64,000 nucleotides of DNA from Taeniopygia guttata (lineage: Eukaryota; Chordata; Aves; Passeriformes; Estrildidae). The first letter of the stretch is position 1. Each line of letters opens with the position of its first letter. Where the stretch lies: assembly GCF_048771995.1 (NCBI RefSeq), contig NC_133024.1, forward strand, positions 44,802,001 through 44,866,000, written 5' to 3'. This document shows, in pieces, positions 43,658 through 57,070 of the stretch. Below the pieces are notes generated by a model. The model saw only the letters and a program-made list of their open reading frames with translations, was not told the origin of the DNA and did not search any database. A program made the position numbers and the translations under genes.

Positions 43658-46600
43658 GAACAGGAAGCTGTGAAATATTGCATTTTACCTATTTTCTTAT
43701 TAGGTGAGAACATGCCTTTTCAAATTGTAGTAATAACTTCAGTTTAATTGTAACATTGACTGGTGTTTGCTCATGAACACTGGGCAGTCCACTTTTTATG
43801 ATATTGTTAGACTAATACAAGCAGTATCTTCTCAGAGGAATTCCAAACTAAACAAATTAAAGCCGGCTGTAGGAAAGTAGGAAAAACTGCTTGTATCTTT
43901 CTTCACATACTGGGATGACTACAGACCCAACTAACTTGTCAGATCTGAAGTTTGTATGTTTTTTTTTTTTTTTAGGGAAACTGTTAAAAAATTGGTTTTT
44001 CCAGTTTAATGTATTAAAAATAATGAATGAAATAAACATATTTTCTAGAGTCAACCCCAGAGTACATCCTTCCTAAAGAGCTAGACACATATTGCCACAT
44101 TTAATTCATTATTAAATAAGAGTTTCAGTTCTGCTTCCTCATTTTTCCTGTAGTGAATACAATTAAGCAAAAATATCTTATAGACTAACTATAAAAATTG
44201 TTGTTGTAGTGATTAATTTGAGTCTTCAAGGTTTCATAGAGCTTGCTGGCAGTTTATGTTTGACAACAGGAATTAAATGACAGTTAAAAATCTCATAGGC
44301 AAGTGCACTGTAGTTATACATAGGATACTAATATTTAAAATGTGAGACAAAACATGAAATTGAATGTTTCTAATCTTTCATGTTACCTAGTTCATGGACT
44401 TCTAAAAGTGCTAAGAAAGACCAAAAAACATTGTTTTTATTCATACTACATTCCAGTCTCTTTAATAAGAGTCTGGAAATTTTGATACTAATTAAAGATT
44501 TTGTCAGACAGGATTATTTGTTCTGATTCTATTCTGCCCTATCTCCTTTTGTCTCTGTTTTAAGGAAGTCACTTTCATCTCCTGTTGTTGCACCTTCCAA
44601 TCCTTTGACAATATTTCTGCTTACTGTAGAAAGAAATAGAATCCCAACGAGCTGATTTGTCAGAACAGAAAACATGCTATTGGCATGAAATTGACTTCTA
44701 GAATCCAGCTTCAGGGTTATGCTCTCTAGGTATCCTTTATATTAATCATATTTGAAAATAGAAGTTTAAATATGTTGGTATTATGATTTCTTATAGCATT
44801 ATTGGGAAATAGAAATATATTGGTTTTGTATCTACTTGCAAGATGTCATTGGCAATTCAGACAAAACCAGTTCACAAAACCAGAACATGTGAACATGTAG
44901 TATTAAATTCAGCATACATTGGACTGTGTTTACCAAAACTTTTGGCACATTCCCTGGCACACATTTGACCCATTTTAAGTAGCACTTGCCCTAGTATTTC
45001 CTAGATATAGTTTAGCTCTGAAGCTGTACTTGCCCAGTATGCAGTGCTCGGAAGCCTAGGGCACATTGCTAGCATAGAAACAGGCTAGATCATGGAGGGG
45101 CCTTCAGTGCCCAGGAACAGTTCCAAGCACTTTTAGTTCCACTTGGAACTACTAGAATAGATAAAACTTTAAAATCTTGCTTGAATGTTTCTTATTTCTG
45201 AAGATCTTCAAACTGAGATCAAAGAATTGTACTTAAAAATCAATATGTGCACAAGATTAAGAAAAATACTTTTAAGTCCTGGTAGCCTGCCAGATACTAT
45301 TTACCTTTCATACAAATTAAAATGAATGTATTTACTCCTAAGCATAGCATTTTCTTTTGTCAAATATGGAAGAAAGGAAAAGTCGTTTGCTTACATATTT
45401 GAATGATCAAGAGTCAATCAATCAACTTCTTTTGCTGTGTTCACAAATTTTTTTGCTCAAGCATATGAATTTTATTGTGTGCGTGTCCAGCTATTATTTC
45501 AATTTCATCCTCATTTTTTCTATTTTCAAGCAGAGAGAGATTTGAAATTCATTACTTTCCTCTAGAAGGTAGTCCAGGCTGAATATAAAAAACAGATGAA
45601 TATTATCTGCTGCCAAAAGCCTTGAACCTTTAGATCTCTTAACTTAGAACTATGTTTTTATGTCTACACACCTTCTACTTCTGTGTGTTCTTTATAAGTA
45701 CAAAACACTGACATTTTCCTTAATACAGTCACCATGCACCAACTTTGTGCAAAATATGAAGTACATTTTGGTGAGATGATTAAATACAGGTTAAAGAAAT
45801 CAAACAAATGCATTTGAGTGACTTGCTTGAAGTCACCAAAGTAGTCAGCAGGAAGACTGGGTCTTCTCATCTAACTGAAAGGGTTTGTTCTCTCTGTAAT
45901 GAGCAAAACAGAATACTAGGTCTCTGCAGATAAACATAAAGCAGAAATCACTTTCAAAACTTCAAAATCTTTTTTTTCCCCTCTATAATATGCCTGGAAT
46001 ATAATTCTTCATTTTATATACTACTGAGCTCTTTCAGATTTTCTTATTCAGTGGAGCATAGCTTTCATCACTATCCCTCCTTTCATCACTATCATCAGCT
46101 TTTTCTCTGACTTTGAGATAACGCTTTTCAAAAAGAACTTGCCAAATGAATACTTATTTCATGATCATTTTATGTTAAGGCTTAACTGTTCTTGGAAACT
46201 CACTTATCTAACATTGTGTATTGTCATTGCTTGAAGTATCACGAAGACAGGCACCTAGAACCTGTGCCTATAAATTTACACCTGCCTGAAATATTGTAAG
46301 AAGGTAGACAAGTGTCAGTCCATCATGTCTTTCTACTGTCTTTTTAAAGAAGAGTTTGAAATAGAGTCAGTTTGAGGTTCAGTTATTTATCATATAATCA
46401 GTAATATGCTTCTTGCTTTGGGCTTTTTGCAATAGCCCACCAGCAATAATAACTTGTTTTCTAGACTGTGTATGCACTTATGTGCAGGTTTTGCATGTAG
46501 CTGCATGTGTTTGGGCTTTGTAATAGCATAGTACAAATAATACACATTTAAATTTTAACTTAAATTTGTAATGAGTTTTAATGAGTGATCTGAGGGTTTT

Positions 46601-46714
46601 GATAGTGGAGGAAACAAAAAATCACATAGAAGATTTAAAGAAACAGGAGTTACAGGATAAAGCTGATAGTTCCTTGTAAGTTATGTCTTAAGTTTTATTA
46701 AAAATGTTTGTTCA
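43658..46714. other. AT-rich non-coding DNA, no gene seen
   Basis: No gene supported; only short chance open frames. The block 44990-45150 is less AT-rich but not recognised. Confidence 0.55.
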
Positions 46715-47302
46715 GTGTCATATGTTTTTTCATGTTCAAGAAGGGAGGGGATTTTCCCACTTTGCCCTGCGCTGGTACAGACTCTTGTCAAGTGTTGTGT
46801 GCAGTTTTGGTCAACACAATATAAGAAAGATATTAAACTATTAGGGAGAGTCCGAAGGAGGGCAACAAAGATAGTGAAAGGGTTTGAGGGGAAGCTGTAT
46901 AAGGAGCAGCTGAGGTCACTTGGTTCAGCCTGGTGAAGAGGAGAATGAGTGGAGACCTCATTGCAGTTACAACCTTGTCATGAGGAGAAGAGGAGGGGCA
47001 GACACTGATCTCCCTGGTGACCAGTGTCAGGACCCAAGGCCTGAAGTTGTGTCAGGGGACTGATACAACCTAGAGGTTTAGGTTGGGTATTAGGAATGTT
47101 CTTCACCCAGATTGTTTGGACTCTGGAACAGACTTCCCAGGGAAATGTCACCAAGCCTGACAGAGTTCAAGAGGTGTTTGGACAATACTCTCAGGCATAT
47201 GGCATAACTCTTGGGGATGGTACAGTGAAGGGGCAGCAGTTGGACTTGATGATCCTTGGGGGTTCCTCCCAACTCAACATATTCTGTGATTCTATGAAAT
47301 AA
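46715..47302 (+). repeat. CR1 LINE 3' end with ORF2 relic
   Basis: The open frame 46715-46936 encodes a CR1 ORF2 C-terminal relic (CVQFWSTQYKKDIKLLGRV, RRRATKIVKGFE). The 3' untranslated part follows with 'gaccagtgtcaggacccaag', 'ggacttgatgatccttgggg' and the terminal 'attctgtgattctatgaaat', the hallmark CR1 end. It is among the better-preserved CR1 copies in the window but 5'-truncated, as is usual. Confidence 0.9.
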
Positions 47303-49499
47303 AAATCACATACAGCTAGGATCCAATGAACACCTGGACAACTCAGCATAATAATTTTTAAAATCATTGTTGTCTGAATTGCTGCAGGAGTTGCCTATTA
47401 TTCTCTTTCAATGACTTTTTAAATATTAAGCAGTTAACCTTTTACTATATTGGTAGCAGTTGTTACGTATGGAAGATTTCCATTGTTTTTTTCTTATTCT
47501 GAGATCACATTTTTTCAGTATTGTTTTTTTCCTACTACTAGAATTGTGTTTCATGGATGTATCAGTTTAAATCTTGATGCACAATGAGCAGAAGCGTCCT
47601 GAAAGTATTATTTTATTCCTTCTTTCAACTCTGCAAATGCTTAGGGCCTATAATACAAGTGTCATCAGATAAGGGTGTTAATAAATGTGAAATCTATAAA
47701 TGCAATAAACACACCTGCAGAATTTTAATAATCTTACTTGAATTTCCACATTCAAAATGTATGCATGGAAATAACCTAGAAATACAGAAAATATAGGTGT
47801 CTAATGAGATTTCTACCTAAAAGATATGTTATCTCTTTAGGATCAGTGGCGATTTGGGGTGGGATTCTATTGTCTAAACATATGCACCTAATGTCATTTA
47901 AGATATTGTATGGAATCCAGGGGGCCTACTTAGGGTTGGAAAATATGTCACAAGGTTTATAGTAGTCACACACATTTCTGGACGTAGCATCTAATTTCAT
48001 TGTTACTCTTATGTGGAAAACTAATGCAATGTGATATTCCCCTGGGGATCTTTCCTGGTCTTCAGCTGCTGCTCAGAAAAGACACAGATCTCCCATTGGT
48101 GCTCAAGCCATGTAATAGATCTACCAGAGGCCCAAAGAAGATCTGTGCTCTGTCTGGAAGCTGGACATCAGGAGAAATCCCAAATGGTGCAAGCCATGTA
48201 CTTGATGGCAGCTTTACTGACTCTGTTTATCAACCTAAATTGGTATGGCTAGAATCTGGAGCTGAATGACAGTCCAGAAAGTGTGGACACCTCCAGTCAG
48301 CTTTAGAGAGTCTGGCCTGAGAAACAGTCAACATGAATCACTCTGTTTCAACTGACCAGGGAGTCAGCAGTTAGATTAAGCACCAGTGGAGGTGTCACCT
48401 AATATTCTTCATCATTATGCAAGAAGTCTACAGAATTAACTCAGCTGTATAAATGTGAATCATAGTTGTTCACATTTGACTAGGTGAATACAACTCAGAA
48501 CAGTTTATGTGACACTATTCATTCCATGCAGATGACAGTCCTGAAACTTCTATTTATTCCTTCCAGCATGTAATTTCCCATGCTGCCTTGTAAGTTTAAA
48601 CAATCTCTTGAAAGGTCAGATGTCGCTACTTTGATCCATTTCAACATTTATAAAAGGTGATGTTTAACATGGCTTGCTGATAAAACAAACCCCATCATTT
48701 TTATAAGAAATGCTTGCTGTATCAGCCTCTGAAACACTAGGACTTTTGTACAGAAGTGACTTTAAAAGGCCATTTTTAAACGTATATATATGTATTCTTC
48801 CCTAAATTATACATAGCTGATGGAATGCATTCTGTACACATATCTCAGTACTAAGGAAACAAATATACTTCCCACAAATAAGTGCACTTCTCGAAACAAC
48901 TTCAGACACCTCTGTTCTATAAGAAAAAGTCATGACAAAAAAAAATGCAAAGAAAATAGAAGTTGTAGGGACGTACCTATTAAAGTGGAAAGAGTAATTT
49001 GGCAATCTTCATATCAGAACCAGAGAAATCATCATAAAACAAATTTAGAAAGTAACATTCTGTTTTAAACTGTTGATCTTTATTCTTCAAATATAACATG
49101 AAACTTGTCAAATGTTAGGTAACAAAATATAACAGATTTTTGCACATTCATATCTGTATTTTTTAAGTTACGATTCTTACCTCAAGTAACCATCTCAAAT
49201 GACATAAAATAAAAAAAATAGAAGCAATATTTTATCAGAATGTATTTTTTGTTCCCTATATTGTCTTTCTTTTGCCAGCTACCTTATCTACATAATATTC
49301 AAAATGTTTTTTATCCTTCAAGTTTGATTGAATATATTTTTGATTTTTGAAAAATGTTAAAGACATGAAAGAATCAGTAATTGCATGAAACCCATTTCTA
49401 CTTCCTTATTGACTCTCTTCCTCTTTTGGCAGATTCTCGGTCGTGGCAGGTTTCTTCACCAGAATGATTATGTCTGTGTTGTGTGGTAGTTCTGGGTGT
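47303..49499. other. Non-coding DNA, no gene seen
   Basis: No gene supported. Two overlapping open frames at 48000-48269 lie in a moderately GC-richer block without recognised family. Confidence 0.5.
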
Positions 49500-49980
49500 A
49501 GGTGCCCAAGTGTTGGTAGCAGAGAGACTTCAGCAGTGCCTCTGTGAGGAATAGCTGAGGCTGCTCTGTGCCAGACACAGAGTATTCCAGCTGGCTCCAA
49601 CCAACCCACCTCAGGGCATGGCTGTGCCAAGTCCTGATGGTGTCACGGCCAGGAAAGCATAATTATGAACTGGCAAAATGCTACAAGGAATGAGTGAGGA
49701 AAAAAGCAAAATCACGAGGAACAAACCTGCAGAAACCAAAGTGACGGCATGGGAGGAGGTGCTGTAGGTTCTGAACCATAAGTTCTTCTTCAGCTTCTGG
49801 AGAAGATAACACTGGACAGATACCTACCCTGCAGCCTGTGTCTGACTCCTTGATGCAAGAGTTGGATACCCTTGTGAGGCAAAGGCAGCCCATGGAAGAA
49901 GCCATATTAGTGCAGGGGAAATATTTGAGGAGAAAGAAACATCAGTGAGAAATTGTTATGGACTGAAAATAACCCCCACG
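49500..49980. repeat. Old avian retroelement repeat, family 3 (forward copy)
   Basis: A decayed copy of an interspersed bird ERV-derived repeat. Shared phrases with the 55 kb copy, after reversal, include 'ggcagcccatgg', 'aggaggtgctgtaggttctg', and 'cagaaaccaaagtgac'. It ends near 'aaataacccccac'. The orientation is opposite to 55040-55680. The family is recalled, not searched. Confidence 0.5.
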
Positions 49981-52702
49981 GTTGATCTGTTTCTGGGTAC
50001 ATAGTAACAACGATAATGAACACCTAACTTTTAAATTAAGAATATTGTGTTTGCAAAGGACTGTGATACAGAGTTATGGAAATGCACCTAGACATCATAT
50101 GAATTCTACAGAAATCGGAATAGCTAAGATAATATAGAGCTTGGAGAAAGTTTTGATAACTGATTGTATGTGCAACTCTGGTTCTAGGTCTAGAGAATAC
50201 TTTAAAAAAAACCACAGAAAATAAATACTTCAGGAATAAATGATAATGAGTCTTTATCATCTAAATAGATGTGATATTCTGGATATTCTATTGAAGATAA
50301 ATATTTGTTTTATTAATGTGCCTGATAACAGAAGATAAAGATTCAACATATCTTCCTAACTTCATGGCAGAGGTTCAAAATGTCATTTTCTTCAAAATGT
50401 TTTTACTAAAAGTGTTTTCATTTAAACAGAAGTATGACTAAAAATTGGAGGACACCTTTGTATCTTTTTTTACAGTCTTTTGTTGAATCTGCAGCTATAT
50501 GAATGGTCTCATGTTTCTTGTGTGCTACTTCCAGAAGCTGAGTAACCCTTACAGCTGGGGTTGGCTGACACTTTCTGTAAGACTTCTACAATCAAACTGC
50601 AATCAAACAAATTGAGTTCACTTTTGTTTATCACATTTTTGTTTGAGGTTTTTAACTAGGAGAAGAGAAAATCAGAAAAAAGTGAATGTGAGAAAGGTTT
50701 TAGAAAGTGCTATTTTTTCCCATATTAATAAGTACTTTGAACAGTTGTTGGGTTTTTTTTTGTTGTTGTTGTTGTTTTTTTCAAAAGATAAACAAAAATA
50801 AGTAAATACTGCCATTATGTTTTGAACAAAAAGCTTCTGGTAAGCATCATGTTACATTAGGATCAGAAATAAGCCTCAAAATATGCTCAAAAAAACCCCT
50901 ATATCTACTAATGTTTTATATCTTGAAAGTTATTCTTCACATAATGAACATTATAAAATTGCCACATATAATCAGATAAAAACCCTAGAAACTACATCTG
51001 TGATTTTGTTGTGGGGGGATTAGTAGGATTTCTACTCTCACTTTGTCCACATATTTTGACCTCTGAGAGGGCATGCAACAACAAAATGAAAGTTGCTCTG
51101 AATTATTAAATTTCTGCCTGCTTTTGAATCAGAGGAATGAGGGGAATAAATGAAGGTTGTTTCATTCAGATTTGAAGTAGAAGTTTAATATACAATGATA
51201 AAAATAATTCTGTGATCATTTTAAAAATAATTATAAACAATAGAGAGTTTGCCTTTTGTTAATTTCTGGACAAATTTCTGAGCAATTTGGTATGAGAACA
51301 ATGCAGACCATTCTTTGGGTTTGTGTTTACCTGAAGGACTTCCTCAGAATCAATGATTCTACCATAGGGTCAAGTATGGCTATTGCTCATTGTATCAAAT
51401 TTCAGTGAAAAGCAAACCAAACAAAAAATACTGCTACGCAAGGAACAGACTCCCTCCCTCCAGCATTTTCCACTATACTAACAAAGTGTTAACACAAAGC
51501 CGCCTATTCCTGTTTACAATTGCCTTACTTATTACAGCTGGTGTTTGTAGTGATTGCAAAGATCCAACCCTGCAAGCAACCATTGTAGAGGAACTAAATT
51601 ATTTCAAATAATCGTATGTTTATTCTTTGGTAGGAATAGTTTTAAACCACTAGGAAGAAAAAAAAAATGAAGTTCTATTATTAATCTTGCCAAAGAAACA
51701 TTGGAAACTGTGACAACACAAATGAAAATCCATTTTAGACTGTTGAAGCAGCGTAGTTCGAAGTGCTATCTGTACCCAGTCTCTTTTCTTATTGAAATTG
51801 AAAGTGAATGAATTCAACTCAGAAAGAAATGGCTGAGGCGCCTGAATGTCAGCACTGAATGTTCAATTATTTCCTCGATTCCTCTGTAGATTTTTAATGT
51901 GATGCTGAACAAATTATTTCAATATAACTCTTCACAGGTGATCATTAACTGTGCATTTCTCATTCCCTGGTGTTTAAACTGAAAATCAGGGTTCCCACAA
52001 GCAAAACCACTAAGCATTTGAAATGCACTTTGAATGAGAAGTGTAATTGGAAAATATTGCAATGTTAGAAGGCTGAGGTTCAGAAACAAACAGAAAATGT
52101 CAAACAAAAAACTCCATAGTAAATCAGAGGCTAGGTTAACATGTATTTTCTTCATCACTCTATTTCAATGTTTTCTCTGTAGCATGAAGGTTCTCTAGGT
52201 ATAATTGTGGTAGATTGACACAGGTGCTCAAAAAGGCTTTCTATCATTTCTCTTCCTTACCTGGATAGAGGGCAGAAAGCATACCAAAAAGCGTGTGGAC
52301 CAAGATAAGAACAGAGATAATTTTTACTGTCATGGGCAACACAGACTCAACTAGGGAAAATTAATTTTTCACCATCAAATTTAAGTAGAATAATAAGAAA
52401 TAGGACCAAATTTAAAAAGCTGCACATTCTCCACTCCCTGTCTTCCTAAGTTCAACTTTTGTGGTAAATTGTCAGATTTTCTATAAAGGGGCTTTAAGTT
52501 GGTGAATAATTTGAGGAATTGGTGAAGACTGTTTGAAAAAGCATCAGTTGGTCCCGTGGATTGAGCAAGGTTCTAGCAGTTGAAGAGTGTTTGGTAGGAA
52601 GTGGAAATTCAAAGAAAAGCACCCACACATCTCTACCAGTTTTTTGTTTTATTCCTCTTTCACCCTGAAAAGCAAGCCTTGTTATCTGGTAATTTAATCT
52701 GT
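49981..52702. other. AT-rich non-coding DNA, no gene seen
   Basis: No gene or repeat named. A T/GTT tract lies at about 50753-50780. Confidence 0.55.
52698..52702. repeat. Left target-site duplication TCTGT
   Basis: TCTGT directly precedes the solo LTR and recurs at 54106-54110 directly after it. Confidence 0.9.
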
Positions 52703-54105
52703 TGTCATGGTTTGACACGGGAAGAGAATTTTTTTTAGAAGGAAGAGGTTCATCCAGTCAGGGGTCAGGTTTAGATACTGACACTTGGGGTGACCAATTG
52801 AAGGTAGACACGCCTCTGAGAACACAGAGGGGTTAAAAGCGGAATTCCCAGGAGGACTCGTCCTTCTTTGGTTCCAGTCACCGCATGATACGGACCTCCC
52901 CTGCCCAGCCCGGGCTGGGTGGGGGAGGGGAGCCATGCGGCCTGCAGAGGTAGGCCAGGAGGTAAAGGATCGGAACCGGCTGGGTCAGCTCCTGCAGATG
53001 GAAGGGTGGAGAACATCTGGGATGTTTTTGTTCCCCCTCCCCTAAGCCAGAGGGAAAAGAGATAGAGAGCCAGCAGACACCTAGGAGTTTGCCGGCGGAG
53101 GAGAAAGAGAAGGGGGGGGGGAAGATGCCCAGCGTGGGAGACTAGAGAAAGAGTCCTGGGCTGAGATTGCAGCCGTCCGGGGAGTCCGGGAATTTTAACC
53201 CTTTCCTGTGAAATGAAGGCTTTATGAAATATTACTCCTCCTGAATTTGAAGAAAAGAGAGACAGCTTGAAACCTCAGATGTTCAGAGAAGAAGGTTGGG
53301 GGCAGATGATAGAGTGGCTTTTGGCTGGACTCTGCTTGTTTACCATAGACTGAACCACTCTTTCTTTCAAGAGGGACTGCATTTTAGGGGGATGCATTGG
53401 TGAGCCAAGAGACCTTCTTCAGCAACTACCAGTTTTGGAGTGGACAGAGAGAGAGCTGAGGAGGGTGTGAGGATGCCCTCCATCTTCAGAGAGAAAGAGA
53501 AGGCGATCTCTGTCTTTTGGACCCTCGGCCCCAGGGGAAAATGGGGGGGACTCTAGTCCCGAATTGTGATACTGGACTGTTGTTCCTGGTGGTCCTTGGC
53601 AAAGCATCCTTAAAGGGGCCCTATAAGCAGTCTCTGTCCATGCACGGTGGTGAGAGCACTGTGACATGGAGAGGAGAGTGTCACACTGGCTGGTGTGTCT
53701 GGGCGGTGCCACGTGTGACATTGGAAACACAAGAGGTGGCAGTTGTGTTTCCTGGGGGTCTGTGGTGCAAGGGGGACTCCTCTCTTCCCCGATGGACTCA
53801 GTATTGATTATATTGAAGGGTGAAAACTTGATTAAGGATCCAAATGGGTCTCGCTGGGGTTTGGTGGAGTTGGGTGGAGGGAGGAGAAATGTTTTGGAAG
53901 GTTTTCATTTCGAATTTTGTGTGTGTTTTTTTTTCTTTCCTTTCTTTTCCTTTTATAGTAGTAGTAGTAGTAGTGTAATAAAGCTTTTTCCTTTGTTATT
54001 AAGTTTGGCCTGCTTTGCTCTGTTCTTGATCACATTTCACAGCATTTGATTGGTAAATTGTATTTTCATGGGGCGCTGGCATTGTGCCAGCGTCAAACCA
54101 TGACA
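52703..54105 (+). mobile_element. Solo LTR, 1,403 bp, with target duplication
   Basis: The ends are a perfect 14-bp inverted repeat: TGTCATGGTTTGAC at the start and GTCAAACCATGACA at the end. A 5-bp duplication (TCTGT) flanks it. The interior is GC-richer than the host DNA. A TATAAG lies at 53623-53628 and AATAAA at 53977-53982, so sense is the + strand with U5 about 54000-54105. A hairpin with an 8-bp stem (54074-54092) precedes the end. No gag or pol frame is present; the open frames at 53419-54049 are incidental. The long LTR and 5-bp duplication suggest an endogenous retrovirus distinct from the 31-40 kb provirus. The clean ends suggest moderate age. Confidence 0.85.
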
Positions 54106-54110
54106 TCTGT
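54106..54110. repeat. Right target-site duplication TCTGT
   Basis: Exact match to 52698-52702. Confidence 0.9.
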
Positions 54111-54576
54111 AATTGTAATAATTTAATCTGGTAATTGTAATCTGGTAATTTAAGGACCTAAATGTGCACAGAAAGACAAAGGTCAGACAGCTTTTACTGC
54201 CACCTTAGTGGATGTAGGAGGACCAAAGAGTTTATTCCACCTCTTCAATCAGCTATACATTCTGACTGAAAGTAACTAAGACCCTCATTAAGTCCTATTT
54301 CCATATTAACTTTCATGCCCTTCAGAATGCAAATGAAAGACAACACACCTTATGTGTAAAACCCCAATCCCCGAAACTCCATCTATAACATGGGATTATT
54401 TCACCCATTTGGGAAGGAACAAAAATCATAGTATAGAAGGGGGGTTGGGGCAAAAAGAGAGAGAGGGAAACTTCTGATTGCTCAGGATTGGTCAACAGGC
54501 TTTTTCTCTCTTCCTCCCCTCAAGGGTCACTTTTAGGTGAGCTTTGTGCTTCCAGCTGTATTGGAGAAGACTTGGT
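54111..54576. other. Non-coding DNA between LTR and microsatellite
   Basis: No gene or named repeat is visible. Confidence 0.55.
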
Positions 54577-54594
54577 AATCAATCAATCAATCTG

Positions 54595-54652
<58 letters not shown>
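54577..54652 (+). repeat. Tetranucleotide microsatellite (AATC)n then (TATC)n
   Basis: About four AATC units followed by some fourteen TATC/CTAT units without interruption from about 54596. Such long pure arrays are usually length-variable. The open frames rich in Ser-Ile-Tyr-Leu across it are artefacts. Confidence 0.95.
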
Positions 54653-55039
54653 ACTTCATTATTAGATCTCTATTACTATACATTCTGTCACGATGCATAT
54701 TAACACTCTGTAGTCAGTGCATTTATCACGAGCAATCCTGAACCTGCCTTCTGTTGCTTCCATAAGCTCCGCTATTTGTGAATATGGATTGTGTAGGTTC
54801 TTATTGAACATTGCCAGGCATGTAGTATAGAGCTGGTAAACTGCTCTGTTTCTGATCTGTGACTGTGCAATTTCCTATTGCTCAACCAGGCTGACAGTGC
54901 TAAATTATCTATAATCAGAAATTAAGGCATCCAGCCCCTCTGATGTCTGAGGACAAGCTGTAATGCAGAGGGCTTTATTCTCTCACAAATTTCTATACTG
55001 TTAATGCAACAACTTGACTCCTAAATTCTCTACCTCTTC
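54653..55039. other. Non-coding DNA, nothing recognised
   Basis: No gene or repeat recognised. Confidence 0.5.
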
Positions 55040-55680
55040 ACATCACAAGAGGATAGGGAATAGGGGTCGTGAGCACTTTGCCAAAGTCTTTCTCTGCCAG
55101 TCTTTTCTCCTCATGCACTTTCTCTGCTTCAGCACAGGATCCCACCCATGCAAGACAGTCTTTCATTAAAGACTTTCATTCTCCGACATGGGTCCTTCCA
55201 GCAGGCTGTAGTTCTTCACAAATGGCTCCAGTTTGTGTCTTTTCTTATCCTTCACAGACTGCTCCAACATGGATCACCTCTGGATACACAGCTCCTACCA
55301 AACAACCTCCTCTAGCATTGGCTTCCTTCATGGGCCACCGTTTCTGTCATGAACTTTATGAACTTTATTTAGCAGAGGCTCTCCATGGGGTCACATCTTC
55401 TTTAAGAACACATCCAGAAAAACACTATCTGCTACTCCATGATCTGCAGGTGGATCTCTGCTCCCCTGTGGACCTCCATGGGCTGCAGGGTCACAGATGC
55501 CTCATGGTCTTCATCACCAGCTGCAGGAGAATCTCAGCTACAGCACTTGGAGCACCTCCCTCTTCTCCTTCTTCACTGACCTTGTGTCTACAGAGTTGTT
55601 GCTCCCACATATTCTCACTCTTCTCTCCCAGCTGCTTCTGTGCAGCAGTTTTTCCCTCTTCTTCAAAACATCATTAAAAA
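55040..55680. repeat. Old avian retroelement repeat, family 3 (reverse copy)
   Basis: It contains 'gtgagcactttgccaaagtc', several 'aacatggatcac' and 'catgggtccttccag' internal repeats, 'cacctccctcttctccttct', 'ctgaccttgtgtctacagag' and 'cccacatattctcactcttc', in an order I associate with a bird endogenous-retrovirus repeat. The 202-codon open frame at 55069-55677 lies wholly inside it, is low-complexity (Ser/Pro/Leu) and is unlikely to be a gene. Confidence 0.55.
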
Positions 55681-56399
55681 GGTGAATGAGTTTAATTCTG
55701 TTTAATAGGTGTATTCTGAAGACAAATGCCTTTATATTTGTGAAGAACTTATCTCCAAGAAGCACCACATAAAAGCTGATGCCCTTTCTTAAATATATAT
55801 TTTGAAGTAATCTTTATATATATTAAAAAAATTTAGCTTGATTTTCTTTTGTTTTCTGTGTGTTAGAGGCATATTTAAATACACACTGTAATATTTTTAG
55901 GAAAGCTCAGCCTTACTCCTTTCATCTGATGAAATTTTAGTGCACCTATTCTTATCTGCAAGAAAATACTCTTAGAAGTCCTATTAATTTTTTTTCATTT
56001 CACTTATATGACCACTGTACTGTACTCCATCTCAAATGGAATGTCAAATCATGTACTTTGTTCGCTTCCTTTTTTCTTCTAATTAAAGCCTCAGTTAAGG
56101 AAGGTCAGCAGTCAGTTTGGCATGAGTTGCAGTTCACTAATTTGTGCTAAAACTAAAGCTCCAGTTCTTACTCTCTTACTCTTGCTGATTGGCGCTTTTC
56201 TTCTATGGTGCCTTTCAAACAACAGGATTCTTTATGGATTAAAATTACGTACAACATGAGGAAAAAAAGAATGATTCAGTCAGTGAATTACTCACACTCA
56301 ATGCCACTAGGCAAGTGGCAACACTAAATTATACTTTTATGTCCAAAGTTGGAAACAGAAAATTGTTATATTGCTCCAGGAGCAGAACTGAAAAGATTC
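55681..56399. other. AT-rich non-coding DNA, nothing recognised
   Basis: No gene or repeat recognised. Confidence 0.5.
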
Positions 56400-57070
56400 A
56401 GGGAACCATAGAATATTTTGGGCTAGAAGGGATCACTGATGGTTGTCTAGTTCAAACAACCTGCTAAAAGGAGGCACATTTTTGATTAGATCAGGTTGCT
56501 CAGACCCCCATTCAGCGTAACTTTGACTGCCCCATCTATCATCACTCCAGGCAAACTGTCACAGTGTTTCAACACCCTCCCAGTAAAGAATTTCATCCCA
56601 AATCTTAATGTAATCTTTTTCAAATTAAAACCATACTGTCTTGTTTTATCACTAGATACCCTTGCAACAAGTCCCTCTCAGCTCTTGTAGGTCCCTTTTA
56701 AGTGCTGGAAGAGCACAATGAGATCTCCCAGAAGCCTTTTCTTTGGGCAAAATATCCTGAACTCTCACAACTTATCTTCACAGGAGCGGTGTTTCAGCCC
56801 TCTGATCACCTTCATAACCCTCATTTGGACTCCCTCCATGTCCATGTCTTTTTTTGGGCCGGGAAGACCAGATCTGAACACATGACTCTAGGTGGTGTCT
56901 CACCAGAGCAGAGAGGCAGAAAGAATAACTTCCCTTGGTCTGCTGGCCACACTTCTCTGGATATGAGTGCACATTGTTGCCTCATGTCCAGCCTCTCATC
57001 CACCAGAATCCCTAAATCCTTCTCAGTGGGGCTACTTTTAATCTGTTCATCCTCTAGCCGTTGTAATAAT
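56400..57070 (-). repeat. CR1 LINE 3' end, reverse orientation
   Basis: It begins with the reversed CR1 terminus 'accatagaatattttgggct' and continues with reversed 3' UTR and ORF2 C-terminal sequence ('gtggtgtctcaccagagcag', 'cagcctctcatccaccagaa', 'ccctaaatccttctcagtgg'). The copy is long (about 670 bp) with moderate decay. The minus open frames at 56778-57003 are ORF2 relics. Confidence 0.88.

Noticed and set aside
54577..54652. Regular repeats that could suggest a CRISPR-like array
   Set aside because: Units are four bases with no spacers; an ordinary microsatellite in a vertebrate genome.
54488..54741. Open frames with repeated SIYL or LSIY residues
   Set aside because: Direct translation of the TATC microsatellite.
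55069..55677. 202-codon open frame
   Set aside because: It lies within an interspersed retroelement-derived repeat, is Ser/Leu/Pro-rich and lacks domains.
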